From positions 2,174,501 to 2,238,500 of the forward strand of contig NZ_CP146606.1 in NCBI RefSeq assembly GCF_032842945.2: a DNA stretch of 64,000 nucleotides, given 5' to 3'. Origin of the DNA: Roseovarius sp. W115 (GTDB taxonomy: Bacteria > Pseudomonadota > Alphaproteobacteria > Rhodobacterales > Rhodobacteraceae). Both the position numbers and the translations under genes were made by a program. The notes beneath the pieces are model-generated. The model was not told the origin of the DNA and did no database searches. It saw only the letters and a program-made list of their open reading frames with translations. This document shows positions 1-16,246 of the stretch, piece by piece (positions within the stretch are counted from its first letter, which is position 1; every line of letters begins with the position of its first letter).

Positions 1-29
1 TGCCGATAACAGCAGATGTGGGGTCCAGC

Positions 30-563
30 ATGGCAAAACGGTGGTACTCAGTGAGCGTTCTCTCGAATTTCGAGAAGAAAATCGCAGAGCAAATCCGTCA
101 ATCCGTGGCCGATCAGGGCCTTGAGGACGAGATCGACGAAGTGCTTGTGCCGACCGAAGAGGTGATCGAGGTGCGGCGCGGCAAGAAGGTCACGACCGAG
201 CGGCGGTTCATGCCGGGCTATGTGCTGGTGCATATGGAAATGTCGGACCAGGGCTATCACCTGGTGAACTCAATCAACAAAGTCACCGGGTTCCTTGGAC
301 CACAAGGCCGTCCGATGCCGATGCGCGATGCGGAAGTGCAGGGGATCCTGGGCCGTGTGGAAGAGGGGGCCGAGGCGCCGAAGCTGCTGATCAGTTTCGA
401 GGTTGGTGAGAAGGTCAAGGTCAACGATGGTCCGTTCGAGGATTTCGATGGCATGGTCGAGGAAGTCGACGAGGACAATCAGCGTCTGAAGGTGACGGTC
501 TCGATCTTTGGTCGTGAGACGCCGGTAGAGCTGGAATACACGCAGGTGACGAAGCAAACCTGA
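30..563 (+). CDS. nusG: Transcription termination/antitermination factor NusG
   Basis: NusG binds RNA polymerase and couples it to Rho or to ribosomal protein S10. The 177-residue product starts KRWYSVSVLSNFEKK and has the NGN-domain segment RRFMPGYVLVHMEM near residues 58-71, followed by a C-terminal KOW domain (VKVNDGPFEDFDGMVEEV, about residues 130-147). The ATG at 30 is chosen because the protein then begins MAKRWY as in the family; an upstream in-frame GTG at 18 only adds four residues. A TAA at 7-9 may be the stop of secE, which would be the expected upstream neighbour but is outside the window. The gene is followed by a terminator rather than directly by rplK, because a DUF3179 gene lies between. 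Confidence 0.97.
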   Translation: MAKRWYSVSVLSNFEKKIAEQIRQSVADQGLEDEIDEVLVPTEEVIEVRRGKKVTTERRFMPGYVLVHMEMSDQGYHLVNSINKVTGFLGPQGRPMPMRDAEVQGILGRVEEGAEAPKLLISFEVGEKVKVNDGPFEDFDGMVEEVDEDNQRLKVTVSIFGRETPVELEYTQVTKQT

Positions 564-599
564 CCCGAGGATTAGCTCTCAGTTCTGGACGAAAATTGG

Positions 600-629
600 A
601 ACCCTGGCTTTTGGCCGGGGTTTTCTTTT
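600..629 (+). terminator. Intrinsic terminator of nusG
   Basis: A 9-bp stem (AACCCTGGC paired with GCCGGGGTT, one G-T pair) with a 5-nt loop is followed by TTTTCTTTT, 37 bases after the nusG stop. It should end the secE-nusG transcript. Confidence 0.85.
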
Positions 630-664
630 GCCCCACTCCAGTGAAGACTCCTGCATGTTTGGCG

Positions 665-778
665 GCTCAAAGATTAACGCTCTTAATTTGCGGGGATTTG
701 AGCGTCGGTACTACATTGGTATCATGTCGGTATTGCGTCGGTGCGATATCGGTAAAGCTTGTAGATTAATGCACCGTG
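665..778. repeat. Dispersed repeat, copy A, with 11-bp internal periodicity
   Basis: The first 90 bases (665-754) align with 59810-59898 at high identity with one 1-base gap, and weaker similarity continues to about 778. Inside it the unit NNGTCGGTATT recurs every 11 bases about five times (GCGTCGGTACT, ACATTGGTATC, ATGTCGGTATT, GCGTCGGTGCG, ATATCGGTA). The spacing is close to one DNA helical turn, so protein binding on one face is possible, but that is inference. It begins about 36 bases after the nusG terminator, and I see no gene in 630-985. Confidence 0.6.
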
Positions 779-951
779 GCGTCTGCTGCACGGTGTGTGC
801 AACAGGTTCCCAAAATTTGAGCTTGCCGCAGAAGGTGGACGCACGGTGTTGCACAGTTCGGCGAATGTTCGTGAACGGTGTGTTCAGGACCTGTTCACTA
901 AGTGCTGATGCAATCGTGATTAGCCATCTTGCCCGGAACCGTCATCTTTGG

Positions 952-970
952 GTGCACTTGAAATGTGCAC
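952..970. promoter_or_regulatory. Paired GTGCAC sites just before the DUF3179 gene
   Basis: Two GTGCAC hexamers (952-957 and 965-970) are separated by 7 bases immediately upstream of the likely ribosome-binding site of the next gene. A CACCGTG/CACGGTG inverted repeat lies further up at 772-795. The symmetry suggests operators, but there is no direct proof and no regulator gene is adjacent. Confidence 0.3.
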
Positions 971-985
971 ATGAAAGGTCCTTTG

Positions 986-2371
986 ATGGCAACTACATTT
1001 GGCTCAACGCCGCGTCTCTTGATCCTTGCGTCGCTGATGATGCTCTTCGCTCTCTGGTCCACAGCGGTGCGTGCCGAACAGCCAGCCGCGCTGCCGGACT
1101 ATGTGGTTGAGCAGTTTGGTCAGCCGCCTGCCATTCCGGATGGTGACTTGTCAGCGGACTTGAAGGCCGCCGCGAAGATGGCGTTTGTCGACAGTATCGA
1201 AGGGTCGACATGGGGTACGGATCAGGAAGTGGCCTTGCGCACGTTGGCTGCTTCAAAAGACCCGCGCCTTGCCTGGCCCATCAGCGACCTGATGCGCTTT
1301 GCCCCCGGACAAGCGCTCAATGTGCAGCTTGCAAATGCAGCAGCGACATTGCTTGAAATTGATATGCCCACTGAAAACCATTGGGGCGTTATAACCGATC
1401 ACCTGATTGCGTGGGATGTGCCTGCGCCGCCGGATTACCTGAGTGCAAAACGGGCCATTTTCACCGGGATTATTCCCGGCTGGGACAAGATTTTTGTCGA
1501 AGGTGACATTGACTGGCGGATGGTGTCCTGGGGCGGCGTGCTGATTGATGACCGCGCCTATGACGCCACCGATGAGCAGTGCAACTGCATTCCGGCGGCG
1601 GATAACCCAGAGGTCAGCAGCGCGGCAGAGGCCACCTGGCTCAAGGATAGCGACATTGTCTTTGGCGTGGTCGTGAACGGTGAGGCGCGGGCCTATCCGC
1701 GTCGCATCATGGAAGTGCGCGAAATGGTCAACGATACCCTGGGCGGTCGTGATCTTGGTATTCCCTACTGCACTTTGTGCGGCGCGGCTCAGGCGTACTT
1801 TACCGATGACGTGCCTGTCGGTGTAGAGCGCCCGGTTTTGCGGACATCGGGGCTTTTGATCCGGTCCAATAAGGTCATGTATGACGTGCGTACGCATTCG
1901 GTGTTTGACACGTTCCTGGGTCACGCTGTGACAGGGCCCTTGGCCAAGAAGGGTGTGAAATTGGAACAAGCAGGTGTCGTGACCACTGACTGGGGCACGT
2001 GGAAGACAGCACATCCCGAGACAACCGTTTTGGTAGAAGAGCTTGCTCTTGGTCGGGATTTTGATTTTCGCAATGGGCGTGATGCCAACGGACCGATCTT
2101 CCCGGTGGGTGATGTCGATCCGCGTCTGCCGGTGCATGAAGACATTATCGGCATTGTCACGGCGTCAGGCAAACCTGTTGCCTTCCAGCGCAGCAAGGCG
2201 ATGGCGGCGCTGCAGGGCGGCAACGAAATCGCAGTGGACAACGTGCGCCTGACGCTTGATGGCGGTGGGATCAAGGCGGTGGATGCGAATGGCGCTGACC
2301 TTGGCAGCCATCAGGCCTTCTGGTTTGCTTGGTCTCAGTTTCATCCAACGACTGAACTCTGGGAGGGGTGA
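986..2371 (+). CDS. Exported DUF3179 domain protein
   Basis: The function of this family is unknown. The 461-residue product has a signal peptide (hydrophobic stretch LLILASLMMLFALW, cleavage probably after VRA near residue 29). The DUF3179 signature follows in the middle: FGVVVNGEARAYPRRIME, then GIPYCTLCGAAQAY with a CxxC pair. A QCNCIP motif lies about 60 residues earlier, so metal or thiol chemistry is possible (inference). I prefer the ATG at 986 because GAAAGG lies 6 bases upstream; ATG 971 and GTG 965 are in-frame alternatives. It sits alone between the nusG terminator and its own strong terminator, splitting nusG from rplK-rplA, which are usually adjacent. Confidence 0.85.
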   Translation: MATTFGSTPRLLILASLMMLFALWSTAVRAEQPAALPDYVVEQFGQPPAIPDGDLSADLKAAAKMAFVDSIEGSTWGTDQEVALRTLAASKDPRLAWPISDLMRFAPGQALNVQLANAAATLLEIDMPTENHWGVITDHLIAWDVPAPPDYLSAKRAIFTGIIPGWDKIFVEGDIDWRMVSWGGVLIDDRAYDATDEQCNCIPAADNPEVSSAAEATWLKDSDIVFGVVVNGEARAYPRRIMEVREMVNDTLGGRDLGIPYCTLCGAAQAYFTDDVPVGVERPVLRTSGLLIRSNKVMYDVRTHSVFDTFLGHAVTGPLAKKGVKLEQAGVVTTDWGTWKTAHPETTVLVEELALGRDFDFRNGRDANGPIFPVGDVDPRLPVHEDIIGIVTASGKPVAFQRSKAMAALQGGNEIAVDNVRLTLDGGGIKAVDANGADLGSHQAFWFAWSQFHPTTELWEG

Positions 2372-2401
2372 AGCAGCGCCGAGGATTTCACTCCAAGGTG
2401 T

Positions 2402-2437
2402 AAAAGCCACGCGCAATGAGCAGCGCGTGGCTTTTTG
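2402..2437 (+). terminator. Strong intrinsic terminator after the DUF3179 gene
   Basis: A 13-bp perfect stem (AAAAGCCACGCGC with GCGCGTGGCTTTT) with an 8-nt loop runs into a T tract. It isolates the DUF3179 unit from rplK. I recognise nothing further in 2438-2628 apart from the rplK upstream region. Confidence 0.9.
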
Positions 2438-2628
2438 GTTTCACGTCGCGATGAGCGTCACCTGTGTCAGATCATGCTTGTCAAACCGGCGTGCCCGGTG
2501 TAGTGCGCACGCCAGTCTCTTGAATGAGACCCCCATGTGGGAGGCGAGGGCATCGCGATGTTCGGACCAGACCACATCAACATAGGCTAAGGGGCGCGTC
2601 CTGAGGCTGTTTGAAAAGGAGATGGCCC

Positions 2629-3054
2629 ATGGCCAAGAAACTTGCTGGCACCATGAAGCTTCAGGTGCCTGCCGGACAAGCAAACCCATCCCCGCCGGTC
2701 GGTCCGGCGCTGGGTCAGCGCGGCATCAACATCATGGAATTCTGCAAGGCGTTCAACGCCAAGACGCAAGACATGGAGCCCGGTGCGCCGTGCCCCACCG
2801 TGATCACCTATTATCAGGACAAGTCCTTTGAAATGGACATCAAGACGCCACCTGCGTCTTACTACCTGAAAAAAGCGGCCAAGTTGAAATCCGGTGCAAA
2901 CGCGCCCGGTCGTGAAACTGTCGCCTCGGTCTCGGCCAAGCAGCTGCGTGAAATCGCAGAAGCCAAGTGGAAGGACCTGAACGCAAATGACGTCGAAGCC
3001 GCGATGAAGATCATTGCCGGTTCTGCACGCTCCATGGGCATTGAGGTGAAGTAA
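2629..3054 (+). CDS. rplK: 50S ribosomal protein L11
   Basis: L11 forms the GTPase-associated centre with 23S rRNA and contacts release factors and RelA. The 141-residue product shows the family core [20 protein letters not shown] and the C-terminal RNA-binding segment ending [10 protein letters not shown]. Its start is the ATG at 2629, 8 bases after AAAAGGAG; a longer in-frame reading from 2611 lacks support. It is followed one base later by rplA, the classic L11 operon. No frameshift or missing region is visible. Confidence 0.98.
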   Translation: MAKKLAGTMKLQVPAGQANPSPPVGPALGQRGINIMEFCKAFNAKTQDMEPGAPCPTVITYYQDKSFEMDIKTPPASYYLKKAAKLKSGANAPGRETVASVSAKQLREIAEAKWKDLNANDVEAAMKIIAGSARSMGIEVK

Positions 3055-3055
3055 G

Positions 3056-3754
3056 ATGGCAAAGCTTGGAAAACGCACAAAAGCGGCGCGTGAAGCGTTC
3101 GCGGGCAAAGAAAACGTCACCATCGAAGAGGCGGTGGCGCTGGTCAAAGGCAATGCCAACGCGAAGTTCGACGAAACTGTCGAGATTGCGGTGAACCTTG
3201 GGGTTGATCCCCGGCACGCGGATCAGATGGTGCGCGGTGTGGTTGGCCTTCCGAATGGCACAGGCAAGGATGTGCGCGTGGCGGTTTTCGCCCGTGGCCC
3301 CAAGGCCGATGAAGCGAAAGAGGCCGGTGCAGATATCGTCGGTGCCGAGGACCTGATGGAAACGGTGCAAGGCGGCAAGATCGACTTTGACCGCTGCATC
3401 GCCACACCAGACATGATGCCCATCGTGGGTCGTCTGGGTAAGGTACTAGGCCCACGTAACCTGATGCCGAACCCCAAGGTGGGCACGGTGACCATGGATG
3501 TGGCCGATGCCGTGAAAGCGGCCAAGGGCGGCGAAGTGCAGTTCAAAGCCGAAAAGGCTGGGGTTGTGCATGCCGGGATTGGCAAGGCGTCGTTCGATGA
3601 AGGCAAGCTTGTTGAAAACGTCCGTGCTTTTGTAGAAGCCGTGCAGAAAGCAAAGCCATCTGGCGCCAAAGGGGCCTACATGAAAAAGATCGCCCTGAGC
3701 TCGACCATGGGTCCGGGCGTGAGCATCGATGTAGCAGGTGCCGTTGGCGAATAA
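3056..3754 (+). CDS. rplA: 50S ribosomal protein L1
   Basis: L1 forms the L1 stalk at the E site and in many bacteria represses its own L11-L1 mRNA. The 232-residue product contains the signature [20 protein letters not shown] near residues 121-140 and ends [18 protein letters not shown], the usual C-terminus. The gene starts one base after the rplK stop, implying translational coupling. A terminator follows at 3782, so rplKA is separated from rplJL-rpoBC here. Confidence 0.98.
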   Translation: MAKLGKRTKAAREAFAGKENVTIEEAVALVKGNANAKFDETVEIAVNLGVDPRHADQMVRGVVGLPNGTGKDVRVAVFARGPKADEAKEAGADIVGAEDLMETVQGGKIDFDRCIATPDMMPIVGRLGKVLGPRNLMPNPKVGTVTMDVADAVKAAKGGEVQFKAEKAGVVHAGIGKASFDEGKLVENVRAFVEAVQKAKPSGAKGAYMKKIALSSTMGPGVSIDVAGAVGE

Positions 3755-3781
3755 GCTGACGCCGATGTGACACGCAAATTC

Positions 3782-3813
3782 GGGGCTTCCTTCGGGAGGC
3801 CCCTTTTGTTTTT
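3782..3813 (+). terminator. Intrinsic terminator of rplKA
   Basis: The stem GGGGCTTCC pairs with GGAGGCCCC (one G-T pair) around a TTCG tetraloop and is followed by TTTTGTTTTT. It lies 28 bases after the rplA stop. Confidence 0.92.
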
Positions 3814-3907
3814 GCGAAATGGGTTGTTTGTCGGGTTTGCGGGACGAAGCTGACTTTGGATCAAAGCCGTGCCTGAGTGAGATGAACGAATGGCGTGCGC
3901 TACGGGC

Positions 3908-4385
3908 TCACAGCGGCCAATCAAAATGAAAGTAATGAGACATCTGACCTCCAGGAGTATAAACTTCAAATCGATGTCTGATGTCGTTTTGGGCGAATAC
4001 GTTGGACACGCGTTCTGAGAAGTTGGCCAAAACATAGGCAGAATGGTTATCTGCTTCTATGCTGCCGCCCTGTTTCCCATCGAGTAAATCGTGAAAACCA
4101 AACCTGTCAAATTCCTCTAACCGTACCGAATGTTTGCCTTCATAGATGCGGAATCCAGCGGATTTGAACATTTTTGGCCAGTTCAGCTTTCGTTGGCCAT
4201 TTTTCGATTTCTCCGTGCATTATTGCTCCATCATCCAAGTAAGGAGACTGATTAACTGCGCTGGCTATTTCAATTGCAATTCGCCTTGGCGTATCACTGC
4301 AAACCACCAGCTCGTTTTCTTGTTCAAGCTTTCGAATTTTGGTTTCTATCTTTTGGATCAGTTCGGCGTAGCCATTATTTTCCAC
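3908..4385 (-). pseudogene. Unrecognised accessory gene, frame broken at an A5 run
   Basis: I do not recognise this protein. Two overlapping minus-strand reading frames (4140-4385 and 3908-4171) join into one product of about 158 residues if the AAAAA run at 4171-4175 (TTTTT on the plus strand) is read one base shorter: ...PTKAELAK then MFKSAGFRIYEG. The first part has a charged helical start (LIQKIETKIRKLEQENE); the second ends HRFEVYTPGGQMSHYFHF. The gene is clearly more AT-rich than rplA and rplJ on either side and lies antisense to them, so it is probably a horizontally acquired passenger. It could also be two small overlapping genes, a sequencing error, or a real decayed gene. Confidence 0.5.
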
Positions 4386-4580
4386 ATCAACCTCCGACCT
4401 TGTACCGTTCTAGCAGCCAGTTAATATGCATTTGGTACGGCGTGATAAAGTAGTTATGACTGGTCCGTATGGGCTCACAACAGACCTTGCGTAAAACTCA
4501 GCGTTCCTGAATATCGATCCCCTCAAACCCCGGTCTGAGCGGCTCTTTGTGGCCAGTTTTGAGCCTTGTTTAAAAGGGGC

Positions 4581-4609
4581 TTGGCATTTGCCTGGATGCG
4601 GTCTAGTTA
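4581..4609 (+). promoter_or_regulatory. Possible rplJ promoter
   Basis: TTGGCA at 4581-4586 is followed by a 17-base spacer and TAGTTA at 4604-4609, about 235 bases before rplJ and upstream of the candidate L10 leader. The -35 element is good but the -10 is weak, so this is tentative. Confidence 0.3.
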
Positions 4610-4654
4610 CTGCGTTGCACACGTGGTCCGATTCGTCGGGCCATTTGTGTTTCG

Positions 4655-4815
4655 TCCGAGACGGTGGGTGGTCGGGATATGCCGGTCATAATTCCTGCCT
4701 GAGACGGGAAAGACCAGAATTTTGCGCGGCTCTCCTAAGGTGGTTCCTCGTGTCTGGCTCAGCCCGTTTAACGGACCCAAAGGCTGGGTCTTTTGGCCCA
4801 GTAAGACTGAGCCGG
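4655..4815 (+). ncRNA. Candidate ribosomal protein L10 leader (autoregulatory RNA)
   Basis: L10-L7/L12 represses its own mRNA by binding a structured leader. Upstream of rplJ the RNA can fold into an outer helix GGCTCAG (4756-4762) with CTGAGCC (4807-4813), enclosing CCGTTTAACGG and a 7-bp hairpin CTGGGTC-TTTT-GGCCCAG (4784-4801). Further 5' a GGTGGGT segment can pair with a CCTGCCT segment within 4658-4715, giving the purine-rich bulged helix expected in such leaders. The helices are read directly from the sequence; assignment to the L10 leader family rests on position and shape. The boundaries are approximate. Confidence 0.5.
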
Positions 4816-4843
4816 GGAATTTCCCCACAATTGGAGTGAAACT

Positions 4844-5362
4844 GTGGATAGAGCCCAGAAAGAGAAAGTGGTCGAGGAACTCGGCCAGATCTTCGAAAGC
4901 TCTGGCGTCGTCGTGGTAGCCCACTACGCAGGCCTTACAGTTACCGAAATGCAGGATCTTCGTGCCCGCGCCCGCGAGGCCGATGCATCCGTACGCGTTG
5001 CCAAAAACAGGCTCGCCAAGATAGCCCTTGATGGAAAGCCATGCGCCAGCATTGCGGACTATCTGTCGGGCATGACTGTTCTGACCTTTTCGGAAGACCC
5101 TGTGGCAGCAGCCAAGGTCGCCGAAGGGTTCGCCAAGGATAACAAGAAGTTTGAAATTCTTGGCGGGGCTATGGGTGAGAACGCATTGGACCGCAAAGGC
5201 GTCGAAGACGTGTCGAAAATGCCATCTCGCGAGGAGCTTATTGCCTCCATCGTGGGCTGCATCGGCGCACCTGCTTCGAACATCGCCGGGGCCATTGGCG
5301 CACCTGCTTCGAACATCGCGAGCATTCTGTCATCCGTCGAGGAAAAGGCAGAAGCGGCATAG
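4844..5362 (+). CDS. rplJ: 50S ribosomal protein L10
   Basis: L10 is the base of the L7/L12 stalk. The 172-residue protein starts at GTG 4844 ([14 protein letters not shown]), 7 bases after TTGGAG, and has the RNA-binding N-domain with [11 protein letters not shown] near residues 50-60. The C-terminal tail that binds L7/L12 dimers contains GAPASNIA twice in tandem (encoded near 5263-5317), which I take as normal for this group. rplL follows after 77 bases. Expression is probably controlled by the leader at 4655-4815. Confidence 0.96.
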   Translation: MDRAQKEKVVEELGQIFESSGVVVVAHYAGLTVTEMQDLRARAREADASVRVAKNRLAKIALDGKPCASIADYLSGMTVLTFSEDPVAAAKVAEGFAKDNKKFEILGGAMGENALDRKGVEDVSKMPSREELIASIVGCIGAPASNIAGAIGAPASNIASILSSVEEKAEAA

Positions 5363-5439
5363 CGGAACTGGAAAAGGTCTGACGTGGACTGCCTGGTCTG
5401 ACGTTGGAACACATCTAAGAGAACGGAAAAGAGCTAGAT

Positions 5440-5826
5440 ATGGCTGATCTGAAAAAACTCGCTGAAGAGATCGTTGGTCTGACGCTTCTCGAAGCACAAG
5501 AACTGAAAACCATTCTGAAAGACGAATACGGCATCGAGCCCGCCGCGGGCGGGGCTGTGATGGTTGCCGGTGCAGCAGGCGGTGACGCCGGTGGCGCAGG
5601 CGGCGGTGAAGAGCAAACCGAATTTGACGTGATCCTGAAATCGGCCGGTGCGTCGAAGATCAACGTCATCAAAGAGGTGCGCGCGATCACGGGTCTTGGT
5701 CTGAAAGAAGCCAAGGATCTTGTTGAAGCCGGCGGCAAAGCTGTCAAAGAAGGCGTCGACAAAGCCGAAGCAGACGACATCAAAGGCAAGCTGGAAGCAG
5801 CTGGCGCTGAGGTCGAACTCAAGTAA
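5440..5826 (+). CDS. rplL: 50S ribosomal protein L7/L12
   Basis: This stalk protein recruits translational GTPases. The 128 residues comprise an N-terminal dimerisation domain ([20 protein letters not shown]), a Gly/Ala hinge (about residues 35-58, [12 protein letters not shown]), and the C-terminal factor-binding domain [20 protein letters not shown]...[12 protein letters not shown]. Length and motifs are ordinary. It is the second gene of rplJL-rpoBC; a 278-base gap with hairpins separates it from rpoB. Confidence 0.98.
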   Translation: MADLKKLAEEIVGLTLLEAQELKTILKDEYGIEPAAGGAVMVAGAAGGDAGGAGGGEEQTEFDVILKSAGASKINVIKEVRAITGLGLKEAKDLVEAGGKAVKEGVDKAEADDIKGKLEAAGAEVELK

Positions 5827-5898
5827 TCCGTGGGTTTGCACCCATCCTAAAGTCATGTGCTTTGGGTGGGGCGACCCTCGTATTGCGACATGAATTTT

Positions 5899-5928
5899 GG
5901 CTGGTCCCGGCAAAATACGGGTCCAGCC
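5899..5928 (+). other. Long hairpin in the rplL-rpoB gap, possible RNA processing site
   Basis: GGCTGG-T-CCCG pairs with CGGG-T-CCAGCC around an 8-nt loop, interrupted only by a T-T mismatch, and is not followed by a T tract. In E. coli the same gap carries an RNase III site and an attenuator. Position and symmetry suggest the same here, but cleavage is inference. Confidence 0.45.
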
Positions 5929-5943
5929 GAACCTGTCTCAGAG

Positions 5944-5966
5944 AGGCCCTGTTGCGCGGGGCTTTT
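5944..5966 (+). terminator. Possible attenuator between rplL and rpoB
   Basis: AGGCCCTG pairs with CGGGGCTT (two wobble pairs) around a TTGCG loop and runs into TTTTC. A partial terminator here would lower rpoBC expression relative to rplJL, as in the E. coli rplL-rpoB gap. The stem is moderate and the T run short. Confidence 0.45.
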
Positions 5967-6104
5967 CTCAGGCGAGGTTCAACGATCGGGTGGCCCCTTG
6001 TGGGATGGGGGCCAAGAATGGATCGTACTCGCTGTCTCTGATGGACGTGCCGCTGGGCCCCGACAGCGCGCATGACCAGTGAGAAATGAAAGGTGACCCG
6101 TCAC

Positions 6105-10274
<4,170 letters not shown>

Positions 10275-10322
10275 CTGCCGCGTCCTCTCTTTCCCTTCTG
10301 CACCTGACCAAAGGATTCTCAA

Positions 10323-14564
<4,242 letters not shown>

Positions 14565-14590
14565 GCTCTGGTTTAGCGGTTGAGAAATAG

Positions 14591-14627
14591 AAATGCCCCG
14601 CTGGAAACAGCGGGGCATTTTGGTTTT
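14591..14627 (+). terminator. Strong intrinsic terminator of the rpoBC operon
   Basis: A 13-bp perfect stem AAATGCCCCGCTG/CAGCGGGGCATTT is capped by a GAAA tetraloop and followed by TGGTTTT, 27 bases after the rpoC stop. Confidence 0.95.
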
Positions 14628-14869
14628 GTGAGGCGAGTGATTGGTAGGGTGGTGCGGGGCACCTCTGAATAGATTTGATTTCGGCTTCGAGTCTGCCAAG
14701 CACATCTGTTCATCTTACCAACGGCACGGCTAATTCAAACGGCAGCAAAGTTCGCAAAACAAACCTTTGCCAAAGGTCGCGTAAACTTCTGTTGAGAATG
14801 CCCGAGACCTCTGATCTGACCTCATGAAAAGCAGTTGTCTTGGGCGCCGCTTTCTGGAAGCGTGCCCAC

Positions 14870-15388
14870 ATGATGCGCCGTATGTCTCCCGATGATCTTG
14901 TCCTGACGCCGATGGGTGTGCGGTTTCGTGGGCGGCGGTATCCTTGCACGATTGGCAGCGGGGGTATTCGAGCCGACAAGCACGAAGGGGATGGGGCCAC
15001 CCCGGTGGGGGTGCACCGGATTGTCGGGATGCTCTATCGGCCCGACCGGATGGCGCGGCCTGCGGATTGGGCGTTGCCCATTCGTCCCGGCGATCTTTGG
15101 TCAGATGATGAAGGCCATGAGGATTACAATCTCATGGTCCGGCATCCCTATCCGCATTCGCACGAGGTGCTGCGGCGCGCTGATCCGCTTTATGATCTCA
15201 TCCTCATCACAGACTGGAACTGGCCCTATGCCACAAGAGGGCAGGGCTCCTGCATCTTCCTGCACCAATGGCGCAGGATGGGGTATCCCACGGCGGGCTG
15301 CGTGGCGTTCCGGCGCGACCATTTGCGCAAGATTGCGGCGCAGATCACCTATGATACAAGGCTTATCGTGCGGCCAAATCCTTTCTGA
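14870..15388 (+). CDS. L,D-transpeptidase (YkuD-fold) family protein
   Basis: Family members cross-link peptidoglycan through a catalytic cysteine or attach proteins to it. The roughly 172-residue product has the core FRGRRYPCTIGSGGI near residue 19 and the catalytic-type block CIFLHQWRRMGYPTAGCVAF, with His132 and Cys144 as the likely catalytic pair (numbering from ATG 14870). I see no clear signal peptide, so export is uncertain. Several ATGs lie close together (14870, 14873, 14882), and the start could be any of them. The gene is convergent with yggS; the two share a double hairpin. Confidence 0.8.
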   Translation: MMRRMSPDDLVLTPMGVRFRGRRYPCTIGSGGIRADKHEGDGATPVGVHRIVGMLYRPDRMARPADWALPIRPGDLWSDDEGHEDYNLMVRHPYPHSHEVLRRADPLYDLILITDWNWPYATRGQGSCIFLHQWRRMGYPTAGCVAFRRDHLRKIAAQITYDTRLIVRPNPF

Positions 15389-15422
15389 AAGGATTTGGCA
15401 AAAGCCTTCAGAAGGCTTTTGC
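15374..15422. terminator. Back-to-back hairpins between convergent genes
   Basis: Two 11-bp perfect hairpins abut: CCAAATCCTTT-CTG-AAAGGATTTGG (15374-15398, overlapping the stop codon of the transpeptidase gene) and GCAAAAGCCTT-CAG-AAGGCTTTTGC (15398-15422). Both have A/T-rich flanks that could act as a terminator in either direction, which suits a convergent gene pair 41 bases apart. Confidence 0.7.
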
Positions 15423-15429
15423 GGCGCAT

Positions 15430-16083
15430 CTAGCCATACGCGCGTGCACCGAAGATCGCGCTTCCGACGCGCACATGGGTTGCCCCCAAGGCAATCGCGC
15501 TTTCAAAATCACTGCTCATGCCCATGGAGAGCCCGGTCAACCCGTTCCGCTCTGCGATCTTGGCCAAAAGCGCAAAATGCAGGCTGGGTTCTTCATTGAC
15601 CGGCGGGATACACATCAGCCCTTCAAGGGGCAGGTCCATGGCTCTGCACTCGGCCACAAACGCATCCGTCTCTTTCGGCGCAATCCCCGCTTTTTGCGCT
15701 TCTTCACCGGTGTTGACCTGAATAAAGAGGCGTGGACAGTGACCTTCCTCCTGGGCGAGACGCGCTATGGTTTTTGCCAATTTGGGGCGGTCCACGGAAT
15801 GGACGGATTGGAACAGCTCAAAGGCCTGGCGCGCCTTGTTGGTCTGCAGCGGGCCAATAAGGTGCAGGTCAATGTTTTGAAAAGTTTCGCGAAATTCAGG
15901 CCATTTACCTGCCGCTTCCTGCACACGGTTCTCGCCAAAGGTGCGATGGCCATCTGCCAACACCGCAGCCACACGTTCATTGGGTTGCACCTTCGACACC
16001 GCAATAAGAGAAACCGCGTCTTCGGTGCGACTTGCGCCCTTGCAGGCCTTTGCGATGCGCGTTTTGATGTCATCCAGACTCAC
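15430..16083 (-). CDS. YggS-type pyridoxal-5'-phosphate homeostasis protein
   Basis: YggS/PLPBP proteins bind pyridoxal phosphate in a single-domain TIM barrel and help buffer the vitamin; no catalytic activity is established. The 217-residue product has the PLP lysine in SLIAVSKVQPNE (Lys31), GENRVQEAAGKW, HLIGPLQTNKAR, and the C-terminal SMGMSSDFESAIALGATHVR with RVGSAIFGAR, all diagnostic. It starts at ATG 16083 and diverges from the DUF3576 gene; the shared 163-base gap must hold both promoters. Confidence 0.95.
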   Translation of the reverse strand: MSLDDIKTRIAKACKGASRTEDAVSLIAVSKVQPNERVAAVLADGHRTFGENRVQEAAGKWPEFRETFQNIDLHLIGPLQTNKARQAFELFQSVHSVDRPKLAKTIARLAQEEGHCPRLFIQVNTGEEAQKAGIAPKETDAFVAECRAMDLPLEGLMCIPPVNEEPSLHFALLAKIAERNGLTGLSMGMSSDFESAIALGATHVRVGSAIFGARAYG

Positions 16084-16246
16084 GCTGCTCTCCTTGCCGT
16101 GCTGCGTTGCTATGCGTTATGTGCCACAGCCTTTGAACCTGGGACAAGACCCACAATTTGCCAGAGTGAAGTTACGGTGCGGTAACATCTCGTGGTACTT
16201 AGTCGGCAAACTCCTTGCTCCGCTCTTAACGGTTAGATAGTAGAGT

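Noticed and set aside
628..1110. A plus-strand frame of 160 residues across the phased repeat
   Set aside because: It is out of frame with the DUF3179 gene, overlaps its signal peptide, and has an odd composition with many Cys and Arg; it seems a by-product of the repeat.
2441..2689. An 82-residue minus-strand frame upstream of rplK
   Set aside because: The segment EHRDALASHMGVSFKRLAC looks protein-like but the frame runs into rplK and has no start site or recognised family. It could be a remnant, but the evidence is too thin.
5263..5317. Tandem GAPASNIA repeat in L10
   Set aside because: I believe such duplicated tails are common in L10 of this group, so I do not treat it as a new feature.
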